Source: Spirochaetaceae bacterium (GTDB lineage: Bacteria > Spirochaetota > Spirochaetia > Treponematales > Treponemataceae). Taken from it: a stretch of 64,000 bases of DNA. This document shows positions 49,068 to 56,966 of this stretch, one piece after another. The stretch is taken from the NCBI GenBank assembly GCA_017416145.1, contig JAFQDD010000020.1, forward strand, positions 25,447 to 89,446. Direction: 5' to 3'. Both the position numbers and the translations under genes were made by a program. Each line of letters starts with the position of its first letter. Positions within the stretch are counted from its first letter, which is position 1. The notes beneath the pieces were generated by a model. The model did not search any database, was not told where the DNA came from, and saw only the letters and a program-made list of their open reading frames with translations.

Positions 49068-50306
49068 TTATGCCTCCGCCCAAAGTTTTACTAATTCGAT
49101 TACAGTTTTTGAAGCTGCTTCCATTTGTTCAAGAGAAGCCCACTCGCTTCTTGAATGGAAGTTGTGTCCCCCTGTGAAAACATTTGGAGTTGGAATTCCC
49201 ATTTCTGTGAGCCTTGAACCGTCAGTTCCCCCACGAATTGGAGAGAAAGTAGGAGTAATTCCAAGTTTTTTCACAGCTTGAACAAGTTTTTCTACTACAA
49301 GAGGATTTTCGTCTAGTTTTTCTTTCATATTAACGTATTGTTTTGTGTGTTTTACGTCAACTTTTCCACCTGGGAATTTTGCTTCAATGGCTTTTGCAAA
49401 AATATCAATATTGTCCAAACGTTTTTGCATTTTTTCCATTGTAAAATCACGATTAAAAATTGTTAGATTACTTTGCTCGATTCCACCTGAAATTTGCATT
49501 GGTGCATAAAATCCCTGATATCCGTCGGTGGTTTCTGGGCTTTCAGTTTGTGGTAAAAAGTTTACAAAGGCACTTAGCATTGTAATTGAGTTTACCATAT
49601 TTGGACGGGCTGTTCCTGTGTGAGTGGAGATTCCTGTGAAAGTTAGCTCTGATTTGTAAGCTGTAAAACATTCTGTTTCTAGTTCTCCAATATGACCACC
49701 ATCTAAAGTATAGCATTGTTTTGATTGAATCCAGTCTGTTGGAACATTATCCATTCCGTGGCCAGTTTCTTCATCTGGTGAAAATATGATTTCAATTTGT
49801 CCGTGAGGAATATTTTCTCTGATGATATTTTCGGCTGCGGTCATAATTGCAGCGATTCCAGCTTTATCATCAGCACCTAGCAAAGTTGAACCGTCTGTAG
49901 TGATTATGGTTTGCCCTTTTGATTGTGCAAGTAGTTTGTCTTTTGCTGGATCCAAAACTATTCCATTTCCAATGTTTAAAACGCTTCCATCATAATTTTT
50001 AAATATTTGTGGATTTACATTTTTTCCAGTTACTTCATCAACTGTGTCCATGTGAGCCAAAAATCCAATTGAAGGGTATTTTTCATATCCTTTTGTGGCT
50101 GGAATTCTTGCACAAACATAAGCGTGTTCTGAAACAAAAATATCTGTAATTCCAATTGTTTTTAGTTCATTTTCTAATTCTTTTGCAAAATCCATTTGCA
50201 TCGGACTTGAAGGTTGTACACCATTATTTGCATTTTCTGTATTGCTTTCTGTCCAAGTTTTTACGTAGCGTAAAAATCGTTCTAGTAAGTTATTTGAGTT
50301 TTCCAT
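49068..50306 (-). CDS. pepT: Peptidase T (tripeptide aminopeptidase)
   Basis: This 412-aa M20 zinc peptidase releases N-terminal residues from tripeptides. Metal-binding and catalytic motifs are '[11 protein letters not shown]', '[13 protein letters not shown]', '[12 protein letters not shown]' and '[13 protein letters not shown]', with a dimerisation domain in between. Its C-terminal '[12 protein letters not shown]' supplies the last His ligand. It lacks a Shine-Dalgarno; TATTCT (50319-50314) ends 7 nt before the ATG, with TACACA 17 bp further up. It heads a unit with murA. Confidence 0.94.
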   Translation of the reverse strand: MENSNNLLERFLRYVKTWTESNTENANNGVQPSSPMQMDFAKELENELKTIGITDIFVSEHAYVCARIPATKGYEKYPSIGFLAHMDTVDEVTGKNVNPQIFKNYDGSVLNIGNGIVLDPAKDKLLAQSKGQTIITTDGSTLLGADDKAGIAAIMTAAENIIRENIPHGQIEIIFSPDEETGHGMDNVPTDWIQSKQCYTLDGGHIGELETECFTAYKSELTFTGISTHTGTARPNMVNSITMLSAFVNFLPQTESPETTDGYQGFYAPMQISGGIEQSNLTIFNRDFTMEKMQKRLDNIDIFAKAIEAKFPGGKVDVKHTKQYVNMKEKLDENPLVVEKLVQAVKKLGITPTFSPIRGGTDGSRLTEMGIPTPNVFTGGHNFHSRSEWASLEQMEAASKTVIELVKLWAEA

Positions 50307-50313
50307 AATTTGT

Positions 50314-50342
50314 AGAATACGCTATTTTTAAGATTTTGTGTA
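50314..50342 (-). promoter_or_regulatory. Promoter placing the pepT transcript start at its ATG
   Basis: Leftwards: TACACA (50342-50337), 17-bp spacer, TATTCT (50319-50314), 7 nt, then ATG at 50306. Confidence 0.5.
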
Positions 50343-50413
50343 GACATAAAACTAGAATTTAGAGTGACACATTTTTTGATTAGGGAAATTTTATAGTAAA
50401 ATTTAAGAAATGA

Positions 50414-52267
50414 TTATTTACTCTTTTTCAAAAATTCTTCGATGGTGTGGATTATAAATTCCCCATATTTCTCAATTTTTCGCTCACCAAGTCCATAAAT
50501 TTCTTCTAATTCAAAATCAGAAAGCGGTTTGAAATTCACAAGCTGTTCCAAGGTTTTATCTCCAAAAATGATATAGGGCGGCACATTTTGTTCCTCAGCC
50601 AATTTCTTTCGCAATTTTCGGAGATTTTCTTGAAGTGTCAAATCTTTTTCAGAAATCTGTACTTTTTCTTTGGATTTTTCTTTTGTTGGATATCCAGTTT
50701 TTCCAGAGGGAATAAAGGGCAAGAAGATTTTGTTTCGTTCATACAAATCCACTTTTCCCTTTTCTGTAAGAGAAAGCACATTATAATCTTCTGATTTTAT
50801 CAAATATCCAGCTGCAATCAAAAGTGCAGTGATATTTAACCAATCATTTTTTGAATATTCTGTGCCGATTCCATAAACTGAAAGATTCTGGTGATTGTTG
50901 TTTAAGATTTTTTGCTGTTTTGAGCCTAGTAAAACATCAATTACATAGTGAGCTCCAAAACGCTGATTTGTGCGAACAATGGCGGACATCAGTTTTTGGC
51001 AAGGAATTGTCACGTCCACAGAAAGAGAATCTTTGTTTTGGCAAGATGAACAACAGTTTTCTGGAGATTGATGCTGGGAAAGTTTTTCTCCAAAGTGATC
51101 CAGCAAAAATTCCCGTTTACAGGTGGAGATTTCTGCGTACTGAACCATTTTTTTTAACTGTTCTTCTGCAATAACCTGTTCTTTTGGAGGCTTTTCTTCA
51201 ATAAAAAAGCTGATTTTCTTTGTGTCGCCGTAACTGTAAAGCAAAAGTGCTGTGGCTGGAAGTCCATCTCGCCCTGCCCTACCGATTTCTTGGTAATATT
51301 GTTCTATGGACTTTGGTAAATCATAATGGATAACGTATCGTACATTTGGTTTGTTGATTCCCATACCAAAAGCAAGAGTAGCCACAATGATTTTTACATC
51401 ATCTTGAACGAAGGCAGTTTGGTTTTGACTCCGAATAGAATCTGACAATCCTGCATGATATGGCAACACAGAAAATCCACTAAGTTTTAGGAGATTTGCC
51501 AATTCATCGACTTTTTTTCGAGAAAAACAATAAATTATCCCACTTTCCTTGGAATGACTTTTTACAAAATCCAAAGTTAGTTCGTCAGCTCTAGAAAGTT
51601 TTATGCCATGTGAAGTTTTATTTGTAGTTCCAGATTTTGAAATTACATCTAAAAAAATATTTGGTCTATCAAAACTTGCAATATATTGAAAAAATTTTCG
51701 AGATTGTCCTAATTGAAGAGTTGTTACAATATCATTTCGGACGGTTTCTGTGGCAGTTGCTGTTAATGCTAAACAAACTGCCTTTGGGAAAAGAGCTTTT
51801 ACTTCAGCGATTCGTCTGTATTCTGGTCGAAAATCGTGTCCCCATTCAGAAATACAGTGAGCTTCATCGATGGTTAGACAAGAAACCTCAACTTCAGAAA
51901 GCAAACTTTGGATTCGTTCTGTAACCAATGTTTCTGGAGCGACATATAAAAGCTTGATTTCTCCCCGACGAATAAGATTCATATTGTAAAGATAATCTTC
52001 CCATTCAAGAGAAGAGTTTAAAAAAAGTGAGGGAATCCCAACAGAATCCAATCCTTTAACTTGGTCTTCCATCAAGGCAATAAGAGGAGAAACTACCACA
52101 GTAAGCCCGGAAAACATTAGACTTGGAATCTGATAGCAAAGAGATTTTCCGCCTCCAGTGGGCATAATTGCAAGAGTATCTTTTCCAGCGAGAATTGAAT
52201 CAATAATTTCTTTTTGACCAGGTCGAAATTCGCTATATCCGTAATATTGTTTTAGAATTTTCTTCAT
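50414..52267 (-). CDS. recQ: ATP-dependent DNA helicase RecQ
   Basis: This 617-aa superfamily 2 helicase unwinds DNA 3'-5' in repair. Motifs in order: 'YSEFRPGQKEIIDSIL' (motif 0), 'MPTGGGKSLCYQIP' (Walker A), 'TIDEAHCISEWGHDF' (DEAH and aromatic loop), 'ALTATAT', 'GIIYCFSRKKVDEL', 'VATLAFGMGINKPNVR', 'EIGRAGRDGLPA'. The RQC zinc-binding Cys are in 'CKREFLL' and 'NCCSSCQNK'; a C-terminal HRDC domain follows (about 540-617). TATAAT ends 4 nt before the ATG, and no Shine-Dalgarno is seen. Confidence 0.96.
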   Translation of the reverse strand: MKKILKQYYGYSEFRPGQKEIIDSILAGKDTLAIMPTGGGKSLCYQIPSLMFSGLTVVVSPLIALMEDQVKGLDSVGIPSLFLNSSLEWEDYLYNMNLIRRGEIKLLYVAPETLVTERIQSLLSEVEVSCLTIDEAHCISEWGHDFRPEYRRIAEVKALFPKAVCLALTATATETVRNDIVTTLQLGQSRKFFQYIASFDRPNIFLDVISKSGTTNKTSHGIKLSRADELTLDFVKSHSKESGIIYCFSRKKVDELANLLKLSGFSVLPYHAGLSDSIRSQNQTAFVQDDVKIIVATLAFGMGINKPNVRYVIHYDLPKSIEQYYQEIGRAGRDGLPATALLLYSYGDTKKISFFIEEKPPKEQVIAEEQLKKMVQYAEISTCKREFLLDHFGEKLSQHQSPENCCSSCQNKDSLSVDVTIPCQKLMSAIVRTNQRFGAHYVIDVLLGSKQQKILNNNHQNLSVYGIGTEYSKNDWLNITALLIAAGYLIKSEDYNVLSLTEKGKVDLYERNKIFLPFIPSGKTGYPTKEKSKEKVQISEKDLTLQENLRKLRKKLAEEQNVPPYIIFGDKTLEQLVNFKPLSDFELEEIYGLGERKIEKYGEFIIHTIEEFLKKSK

Positions 52268-52303
52268 ATATATATTATAAATACTAGTTTTAGATTTTTT
52301 TAA

Positions 52304-53548
52304 TTATATTAAATCTGCAAAGTAGGATTTATAGTTGATTTTTAGGTTGCTATCTGGGAACAAAAACTCATGAAGCTCGATAAAATAATCGTCTGTCATA
52401 CTTGCAATAAAATCCGCCACAATTCTGTTTGGCTCAGTTTTTTCATAAGGAGATATTTGGCTTTCATCAGAATTTTTTGCGTAATAAAATGTGTTTTTGT
52501 TCACAAAATCAATGTGATGTTTAAAAATCACTGAATCTTTGTTGCCTTTGATTAAATCATCTAAAAGTTTGTAGTAAATTTCAGAAAACATAGGTTTTAT
52601 AAGGCAGTTTACTTCTTCTGAAACCATATCTGTTTTGTAGATTTTTTGATAATTTTCTTTTTTTGCTTGTTTTAAAGCCTCAAAGGAATCTGCGCTTAAA
52701 AGCAAATAATTTTTTCCGTAACTGTTGTTAATAATGTCCACAGTTAAGTTGTTGATAATTTCTGCGTTAAAAACTCCGATTCCAGAGGTTGAAAAATCAT
52801 TTTCTTTTTCGATTATTTTTGCAGTTAGAGCGTCTTGGCGGTCTTTTCCAAGATAAGCAATCATATCACAAATCCGAACAACACAGGCTTCTAAAGTAAT
52901 TGGAACAAGTTTTTTTATGGCGTCATTGCCTTTTGTGTCACAATCTGATATTTGGCTGTCGAATCGAGCAAAACCTTCTCCTGCTGACTTTGGAGCGGAA
53001 ACTGGTTTGTATTCTTTTAGCTCAAACTCTCCGTTATGGCAAATTATTCCGTCTAGAGTTTGCAAGGAGATGTTTCGCTTGAAAATCACGTCTAAAACTC
53101 TTGCACTGTGAATATTATGATTGAAGAAAACACCAATTTCTTTTTCCATGATTTCAGATAAAAAACTTTCTCCAGCGTGACCAAAAGGTGTGTGGCCAAT
53201 ATCGTGACCAAGAGCAATAGCTTCGATTAAATCAGTGTTTAAGCCCAAAACTGAGCCGATAGAACGGGCAATCCGAGAAACCAGCTGAACATGCAAAGCT
53301 CGGCGGGTAATGTCGTCGTTTTTGTAGAAGGAAAAAACTTGGGTTTTGTCTGCGTAGCGATTGTAAACTGGAAGATGAAGGATTTTTTCAGTGTCTCGAA
53401 CGAAAGCTGGACGCCAAAGATTTTCTTTATCTCTAGAAGAATCCCGTCGTAAAACTTCTTGATTTTGAGTTTTAAAAGGACTTTCTTTTCCCAATTTTTT
53501 ATCTTCGTTAATTTGCTCTTGAATTTCTGGAAGTAGTTTTTTGTACAT
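52304..53548 (-). CDS. dgt: dGTPase-like HD phosphohydrolase
   Basis: This 414-aa protein hydrolyses deoxynucleoside triphosphates to nucleoside and triphosphate. The HD metal site is in 'SRIARSIGS' and 'ALGHDIGHTPFGHAGE', with His in 'FFNHNIHSARVLD' and Asp in 'RICDMIAYLGKDRQDA'. The N-terminal 'SRDKENLWRPAFVRDTEKIL' matches the Dgt family. No Shine-Dalgarno is found; TTCACA-18 bp-TATAAT ends 6 nt before the ATG. It lies 36 bp upstream of recQ. Confidence 0.93.
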   Translation of the reverse strand: MYKKLLPEIQEQINEDKKLGKESPFKTQNQEVLRRDSSRDKENLWRPAFVRDTEKILHLPVYNRYADKTQVFSFYKNDDITRRALHVQLVSRIARSIGSVLGLNTDLIEAIALGHDIGHTPFGHAGESFLSEIMEKEIGVFFNHNIHSARVLDVIFKRNISLQTLDGIICHNGEFELKEYKPVSAPKSAGEGFARFDSQISDCDTKGNDAIKKLVPITLEACVVRICDMIAYLGKDRQDALTAKIIEKENDFSTSGIGVFNAEIINNLTVDIINNSYGKNYLLLSADSFEALKQAKKENYQKIYKTDMVSEEVNCLIKPMFSEIYYKLLDDLIKGNKDSVIFKHHIDFVNKNTFYYAKNSDESQISPYEKTEPNRIVADFIASMTDDYFIELHEFLFPDSNLKINYKSYFADLI

Positions 53549-53554
53549 AGATGA

Positions 53555-53584
53555 ATTATAGCATAATTTTAGAGCTTTTGTGAA
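53555..53584 (-). promoter_or_regulatory. Promoter placing the dgt transcript start at its ATG
   Basis: Leftwards: TTCACA (53584-53579), 18-bp spacer, TATAAT (53560-53555), 6 nt, then ATG at 53548. Confidence 0.65.
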
Positions 53585-53623
53585 ATGATTTGTAGTAGTT
53601 TGCTATTGTAAAAATGACAGTAC

Positions 53624-53651
53624 TTGACAAAGTGTCGGGGGGGGGTATGAT
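53624..53651 (+). promoter_or_regulatory. Promoter with a G9 tract in its spacer (phase-variable candidate)
   Basis: TTGACA (53624-53629) and TATGAT (53646-53651) are separated by 16 bp, nine of which are an uninterrupted G run (53637-53645). One more G would make the optimal 17-bp spacer; loss of one or two would weaken the promoter. Transcription would start near 53658. Confidence 0.8.
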
Positions 53652-53679
53652 ACGATATCATTTTTTTAGGAGTAAGAGT

Positions 53680-54396
53680 ATGAAAAAAATCTCTTGTTTA
53701 TTAACTATGCTAGTTGTTTGTTCTAGCATTTTTGCGATGGATGTATCCCTTGGTGTAAAAGGTGATATCGGTATGAACACTTTTACCCAGGAAGTAAATG
53801 TAAAAGGAAGTGGTATATCTATGACTACAGACCTTGATACTAATTTTATTTTTTCTGGTCGTATTGGTGTAGTTGCAGGTTTTCAAATTAATGATTTATT
53901 TGCTATTGAACCAGAAGTAATGTTTAATTTACGTAATGGTGCAAAATTTGATATGTCAGAAGATGATTATAAGGTTGAATCTATTATGACATACAAAACT
54001 TTGGAACTTCCAGTTATGTTTAAGGCAAAATTCAATGTTGGAAATGGGAAACTTGCTGTTGGAATTGGCCCACAATTCAATTTATTGATTGGGGATATTC
54101 ACGAAAAAACAACAGTAACATATGATGGTGAATCAGTAACAGAAACCGATGCTTATTCTGCTGAAGATAATTGTATGAAAACATTTTCAATGGGATTAGC
54201 TATTGGAGCAGAATATGGAATTGAACTTGGTGCAGGAACATTAGTTGTTGGTGGTAGACTTGCTTTTGATTTGACAAATATGTTGGATGAAGATGCTTTT
54301 AAAAAAGACTATGAAAATTTGGAAGGCATAACTGTTGAAGCAACTATGCAACAAATTCAATTCTTCCCATCTATTGCATATATGATTAAATTATAA
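53680..54396 (+). CDS. Outer-membrane beta-barrel protein (OmpW/Opa-like size)
   Basis: This 238-aa protein has signal peptide MKKISCLLTMLVVCSSIFA. The mature part (about 219 aa) alternates polar and non-polar residues in about eight strands ('VSLGVKGDIGMNTF', 'FIFSGRIGVVAGFQI', 'FAIEPEVMFNLR', 'LAVGIGPQFNLLIG', 'GLAIGAEYGIELG', 'FFPSIAYMIKL') and ends in a hydrophobic strand. That fits an eight-stranded outer-membrane barrel of the outer_membrane beta-barrel/OmpW class. ATG 53680 follows AGGAG; upstream in-frame starts would cross the promoter. Expression is probably switched by the poly-G promoter. Confidence 0.85.
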   Translation: MKKISCLLTMLVVCSSIFAMDVSLGVKGDIGMNTFTQEVNVKGSGISMTTDLDTNFIFSGRIGVVAGFQINDLFAIEPEVMFNLRNGAKFDMSEDDYKVESIMTYKTLELPVMFKAKFNVGNGKLAVGIGPQFNLLIGDIHEKTTVTYDGESVTETDAYSAEDNCMKTFSMGLAIGAEYGIELGAGTLVVGGRLAFDLTNMLDEDAFKKDYENLEGITVEATMQQIQFFPSIAYMIKL

Positions 54397-54409
54397 TATT
54401 AAAAACATA

Positions 54410-54451
54410 TTCTATATTAGATTTGATATTTTTATTGAGTCTAATATAGAA
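54410..54451 (+). repeat. Perfect 12-bp inverted repeat after the barrel gene
   Basis: TTCTATATTAGA (54410-54421) pairs with TCTAATATAGAA (54440-54451). No T run follows on either strand, so termination is uncertain. A second inverted repeat (TTTAGATTT/AAATCTAAA) lies near 54500-54535. Confidence 0.6.
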
Positions 54452-54594
54452 TAAAAAATTGCCCCTCAAATACAAAAAGTATGTACAAAGTCATAATTTA
54501 GATTTGATTCAAGTAAAATCTGGGAAATCTAAAATTGATAATTTTCATGTTCAACACATAAATGCTTATATACACTGTATCTTCCCCAAGAAAA

Positions 54595-54622
54595 TTGACT
54601 TTTCATAATATTCTGCTATATT
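54595..54622 (+). promoter_or_regulatory. Promoter upstream of the structured leader
   Basis: TTGACT (54595-54600), 16-bp spacer, TATATT (54617-54622). The predicted start near 54629 gives a leader of about 180 nt before the ATG at 54810, filled with stem-loops. Confidence 0.65.
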
Positions 54623-54650
54623 AATCATACAAAACTTAATAAAGGAGTAT

Positions 54651-54714
54651 AGATAAACACTTCTCCTGAAATAGCGTCGAAGTGTTTATCTGTAAAGTTT
54701 GCGTTGCAAACTTT
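54651..54714 (+). repeat. Two-hairpin repeat element, copy 2
   Basis: Hairpin A pairs 54651-54663 with 54679-54691 (13 bp perfect); hairpin B is AAAGTTTGC-GTT-GCAAACTTT (54694-54714). It matches the element at 18743-18683. The closing pair of the inner stem is C-G here and A-T in copy 1, a compensatory change. Confidence 0.7.
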
Positions 54715-54754
54715 CTTATCATTTGCTGTTTTTCACTTTGTTGCAAAACAGCGT

Positions 54755-54798
54755 TAAAAAGTCAAATCGGAAATTGATATTTCCTCATTGACTTTTTA
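54755..54798 (+). promoter_or_regulatory. Third leader stem-loop, next to the ribosome-binding site
   Basis: An 11-bp stem (54755-54765 with 54788-54798) encloses a second hairpin (GGAAAT-TGAT-ATTTCC, 54769-54784). It ends 2 bases before the GGGAG at 54800-54804, so it may control access of the ribosome to the gene at 54810. Confidence 0.55.
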
Positions 54799-54809
54799 TG
54801 GGAGATTTT

Positions 54810-55448
54810 ATGAACAAAAATATTTACAAAGATAGATACAACGTAACTCAGCATTTGATTGAAAACATAAGAATTGTTGAAATTCAAGAATTCGGATATG
54901 ACTTTTTAGATTATGTTGTAATTTATCATGATGAGTTTTGTAACGCACAAAAACTAAAATCACTTATTGATGATTACAAAAATAAGGAAACTATATGCGT
55001 TATCGGTTGCTGTTCAAATCAAACTGAAAATTTATCTTTAACTGCCGAAACAAAAAACTCCTTTGACCTATACTGCTCTCATCTCTGTACTGAAAATGAT
55101 TTAGAAAATTTGGTAGATTTATTGCTTTCAGTACGAACTGGACTAACGCATGGAGATCCATACGATATCAAACATTTTCGCAAAGATGAAACAAATAACT
55201 TGTTTTCAATCAAATACACAAGTTATTCAAAAAAAAATGAACTTACCCAATTTTTTGTAAATTTGAATAACGAAAAAAACTTCAATTCTTTTTATCTAAG
55301 TTTTTTTTGCAAGGAGGAGTATCCCATCATGAATAATATTAGTGACATTATTTTTCGAACTTGCAAATTTGAAAATAAAGAATTAATGTCTACAGTTGTA
55401 GAAGATAATTCTTTTGATAATCCAAAAATCATAGTTTTATGTTCATAA
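54810..55448 (+). CDS. Cytosolic protein of unknown function behind a structured leader
   Basis: This 212-aa protein starts at ATG 54810, preceded by GGGAG; an ATG at 54798 lies inside the leader stem. It has an alternating alpha/beta pattern ('YDFLDYVVIYHDEFC', 'ETICVIGCCSNQ', 'PKIIVLCS') and seven Cys. The segment 'NLVDLLLSVRTGLTHGDPYD' is distinctive, but I cannot name a family. AT content and codon use are extreme compared with the neighbours (many Asn, Lys, Phe), which could mean recent acquisition. It stands alone between the repeat element and the MFS gene. Confidence 0.6.
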   Translation: MNKNIYKDRYNVTQHLIENIRIVEIQEFGYDFLDYVVIYHDEFCNAQKLKSLIDDYKNKETICVIGCCSNQTENLSLTAETKNSFDLYCSHLCTENDLENLVDLLLSVRTGLTHGDPYDIKHFRKDETNNLFSIKYTSYSKKNELTQFFVNLNNEKNFNSFYLSFFCKEEYPIMNNISDIIFRTCKFENKELMSTVVEDNSFDNPKIIVLCS

Positions 55449-55556
55449 ATTACAGCAAAAATACTGATAAGCATTTCGACATTGCTCTTATCCCAGAATT
55501 TAAACTTGTAGTTTAATCCACTAGTAAAAAACACTAAAATCTAATAATATCCAAAA

Positions 55557-56768
55557 ATGATAAAAGAATATAAAACTCATTACAAAAGCAATAATTTTTT
55601 GCTTTACGGATTTAGCTTTTTTAAAAGTTTACAATTTTTTGGCTCTCTTTGTGTTCCTTTTTATTTGATTCGGTTGGAACTTTCTTACACTTGGATGTTT
55701 GTCATTGAAACAATTTTTTCTGTTTGTGTTTTTCTTTTTGAAGTGCCAACAGGCATAATTGCGGACAAATTCGGTAGAAAAACTTCTCTTTTTTTAGGTT
55801 CTCTTGGTTTTGGAATTTCATTTTTTATTCTCGGATTTACAAAAAATATTCCATTTTTGATTTTTTCACAAATTATTGGTGCGGTGGGAATGAGTTTGAT
55901 TAGTGGTGCTGATTCTAGCCTAATCTACGAAAATGCAAAATCCGTGGAAAAATCTCCAGAAGAAATTTCAGTTATCGCAAGTCGATATTCAGGATTTTCT
56001 ACGGTTGCAATGCTTCTTGCTTTTCCTTTGGGAAGTCTTTTTGTTTCCAGTGGAATTATGGAATATAAAACTGCTTTGGGATTTGTGTTTGTTCTAACTG
56101 GAATTGGACTTTTTATAGCATCATTTTTGGTAATTTTTATCAAGGAACCAAAATCTGAAAATGGGAACAGTGAAAAATCAGCAAAATCCTCAATTTTGGA
56201 AAATGCAAAGGGATGTTTAGAAGCTTTCACAAATCCAAGTTTACGTCGAACAAGTTTAAATTATTCAATAATTTCTGCTTTTACTTTTTTGATGTTTTGG
56301 TTTTATCAGTCTTTGCTTTTTGAAAACAAGGTGGATATTGGCTGGAACGGTTTTGTTGCTGCGGGATTTAACTTGGCTGCAAGTCTTTTGCTTTTTGCCA
56401 GTGGATTTATTCAAAAAAAACTTGGAACAAACAAAACAATTTTTCTATCAGCTTTGATTCCAGGGCTTTTGTATATTTTGATATTTGCTTTTTATAACAA
56501 TTTGGTAGTGATTTTGCTTGGGATTTTTGGAGTTACAATGCTAAAACTTTTCCGTGACCCAATTATGATTACGCAAATGAATACAAAAATCTCTGATGAA
56601 AATCGGGCCACTGTTTTGTCTGGGGTTTCTATGTTCAGTAGAATTGTGATTGCAATTTTTTATCCATTGTCTGGCTTACTTATGGATTCAAATCCAAAAT
56701 TCACTTATTTGATAATTGGTCTAGCAACTGTTCTTTGTAGCATTTTTCTAAGGGAAAAAGCGGAATAA
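55557..56768 (+). CDS. Major facilitator superfamily transporter
   Basis: This 403-aa protein has 12 TM helices. The loop 2-3 MFS motif is 'PTGIIADKFGRKTSLFLG' (residues 65-82), close to the DHA1-type drug-transporter motif; 'GADSSLIYENAKSVE' follows TM5. The substrate is unknown. There is no Shine-Dalgarno; TAATAT (55545-55550) ends 6 nt before the ATG, so the mRNA may be leaderless, although the -35 is weak. The GC-rich hairpin element follows its stop. Confidence 0.88.
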   Translation: MIKEYKTHYKSNNFLLYGFSFFKSLQFFGSLCVPFYLIRLELSYTWMFVIETIFSVCVFLFEVPTGIIADKFGRKTSLFLGSLGFGISFFILGFTKNIPFLIFSQIIGAVGMSLISGADSSLIYENAKSVEKSPEEISVIASRYSGFSTVAMLLAFPLGSLFVSSGIMEYKTALGFVFVLTGIGLFIASFLVIFIKEPKSENGNSEKSAKSSILENAKGCLEAFTNPSLRRTSLNYSIISAFTFLMFWFYQSLLFENKVDIGWNGFVAAGFNLAASLLLFASGFIQKKLGTNKTIFLSALIPGLLYILIFAFYNNLVVILLGIFGVTMLKLFRDPIMITQMNTKISDENRATVLSGVSMFSRIVIAIFYPLSGLLMDSNPKFTYLIIGLATVLCSIFLREKAE

Positions 56769-56780
56769 TATTTGTTTTTT

Positions 56781-56895
56781 CTGGGGCGTTGCGGGGTTTG
56801 TTGGGAAAAAGTTACCCCGCTAGAGTGGGGTGTGGCGAAAACTTGATTTTGAAAAAATCGAGGTTGAGTCCAGGGGCGAGGCTTCGCCCCTCCAG
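56781..56895. repeat. GC-rich element with three hairpins
   Basis: This stretch of about 115 bp is much richer in G and C than its surroundings. It holds GCGGGGT/ACCCCGC (56791-56797, 56814-56820), CTTGATTTT/AAAAATCGAG (56842-56862, one G-U) and GGGGCGA-GGCT-TCGCCCC (56873-56890). It does not code. The composition and stacked palindromes suggest a REP- or MITE-like dispersed repeat; only one copy is in this window. Confidence 0.6.
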
Positions 56896-56902
56896 CTTAT
56901 TA

Positions 56903-56943
56903 TGCAAAAAAAGCCCTGTCAGCTTTTTATTGCTAACAGGGCT
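56903..56943 (-). terminator. Intrinsic terminator of nifJ
   Basis: In the leftward RNA, AGCCCTGT (with extra GC pairs towards the loop) pairs with ACAGGGCT and is followed by eight U. It lies 24 bp after the nifJ stop. Confidence 0.88.
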
Positions 56944-56966
56944 AATGTCAACTTGAAGTTTTACAA

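Noticed and set aside
54641..54756. Small peptide gene inside the structured leader (frame after AAAGGAG at 54641)
   Set aside because: The open frame lacks an ATG, GTG or TTG at the right distance, and the same sequence in copy 1 of the element is not kept in frame.
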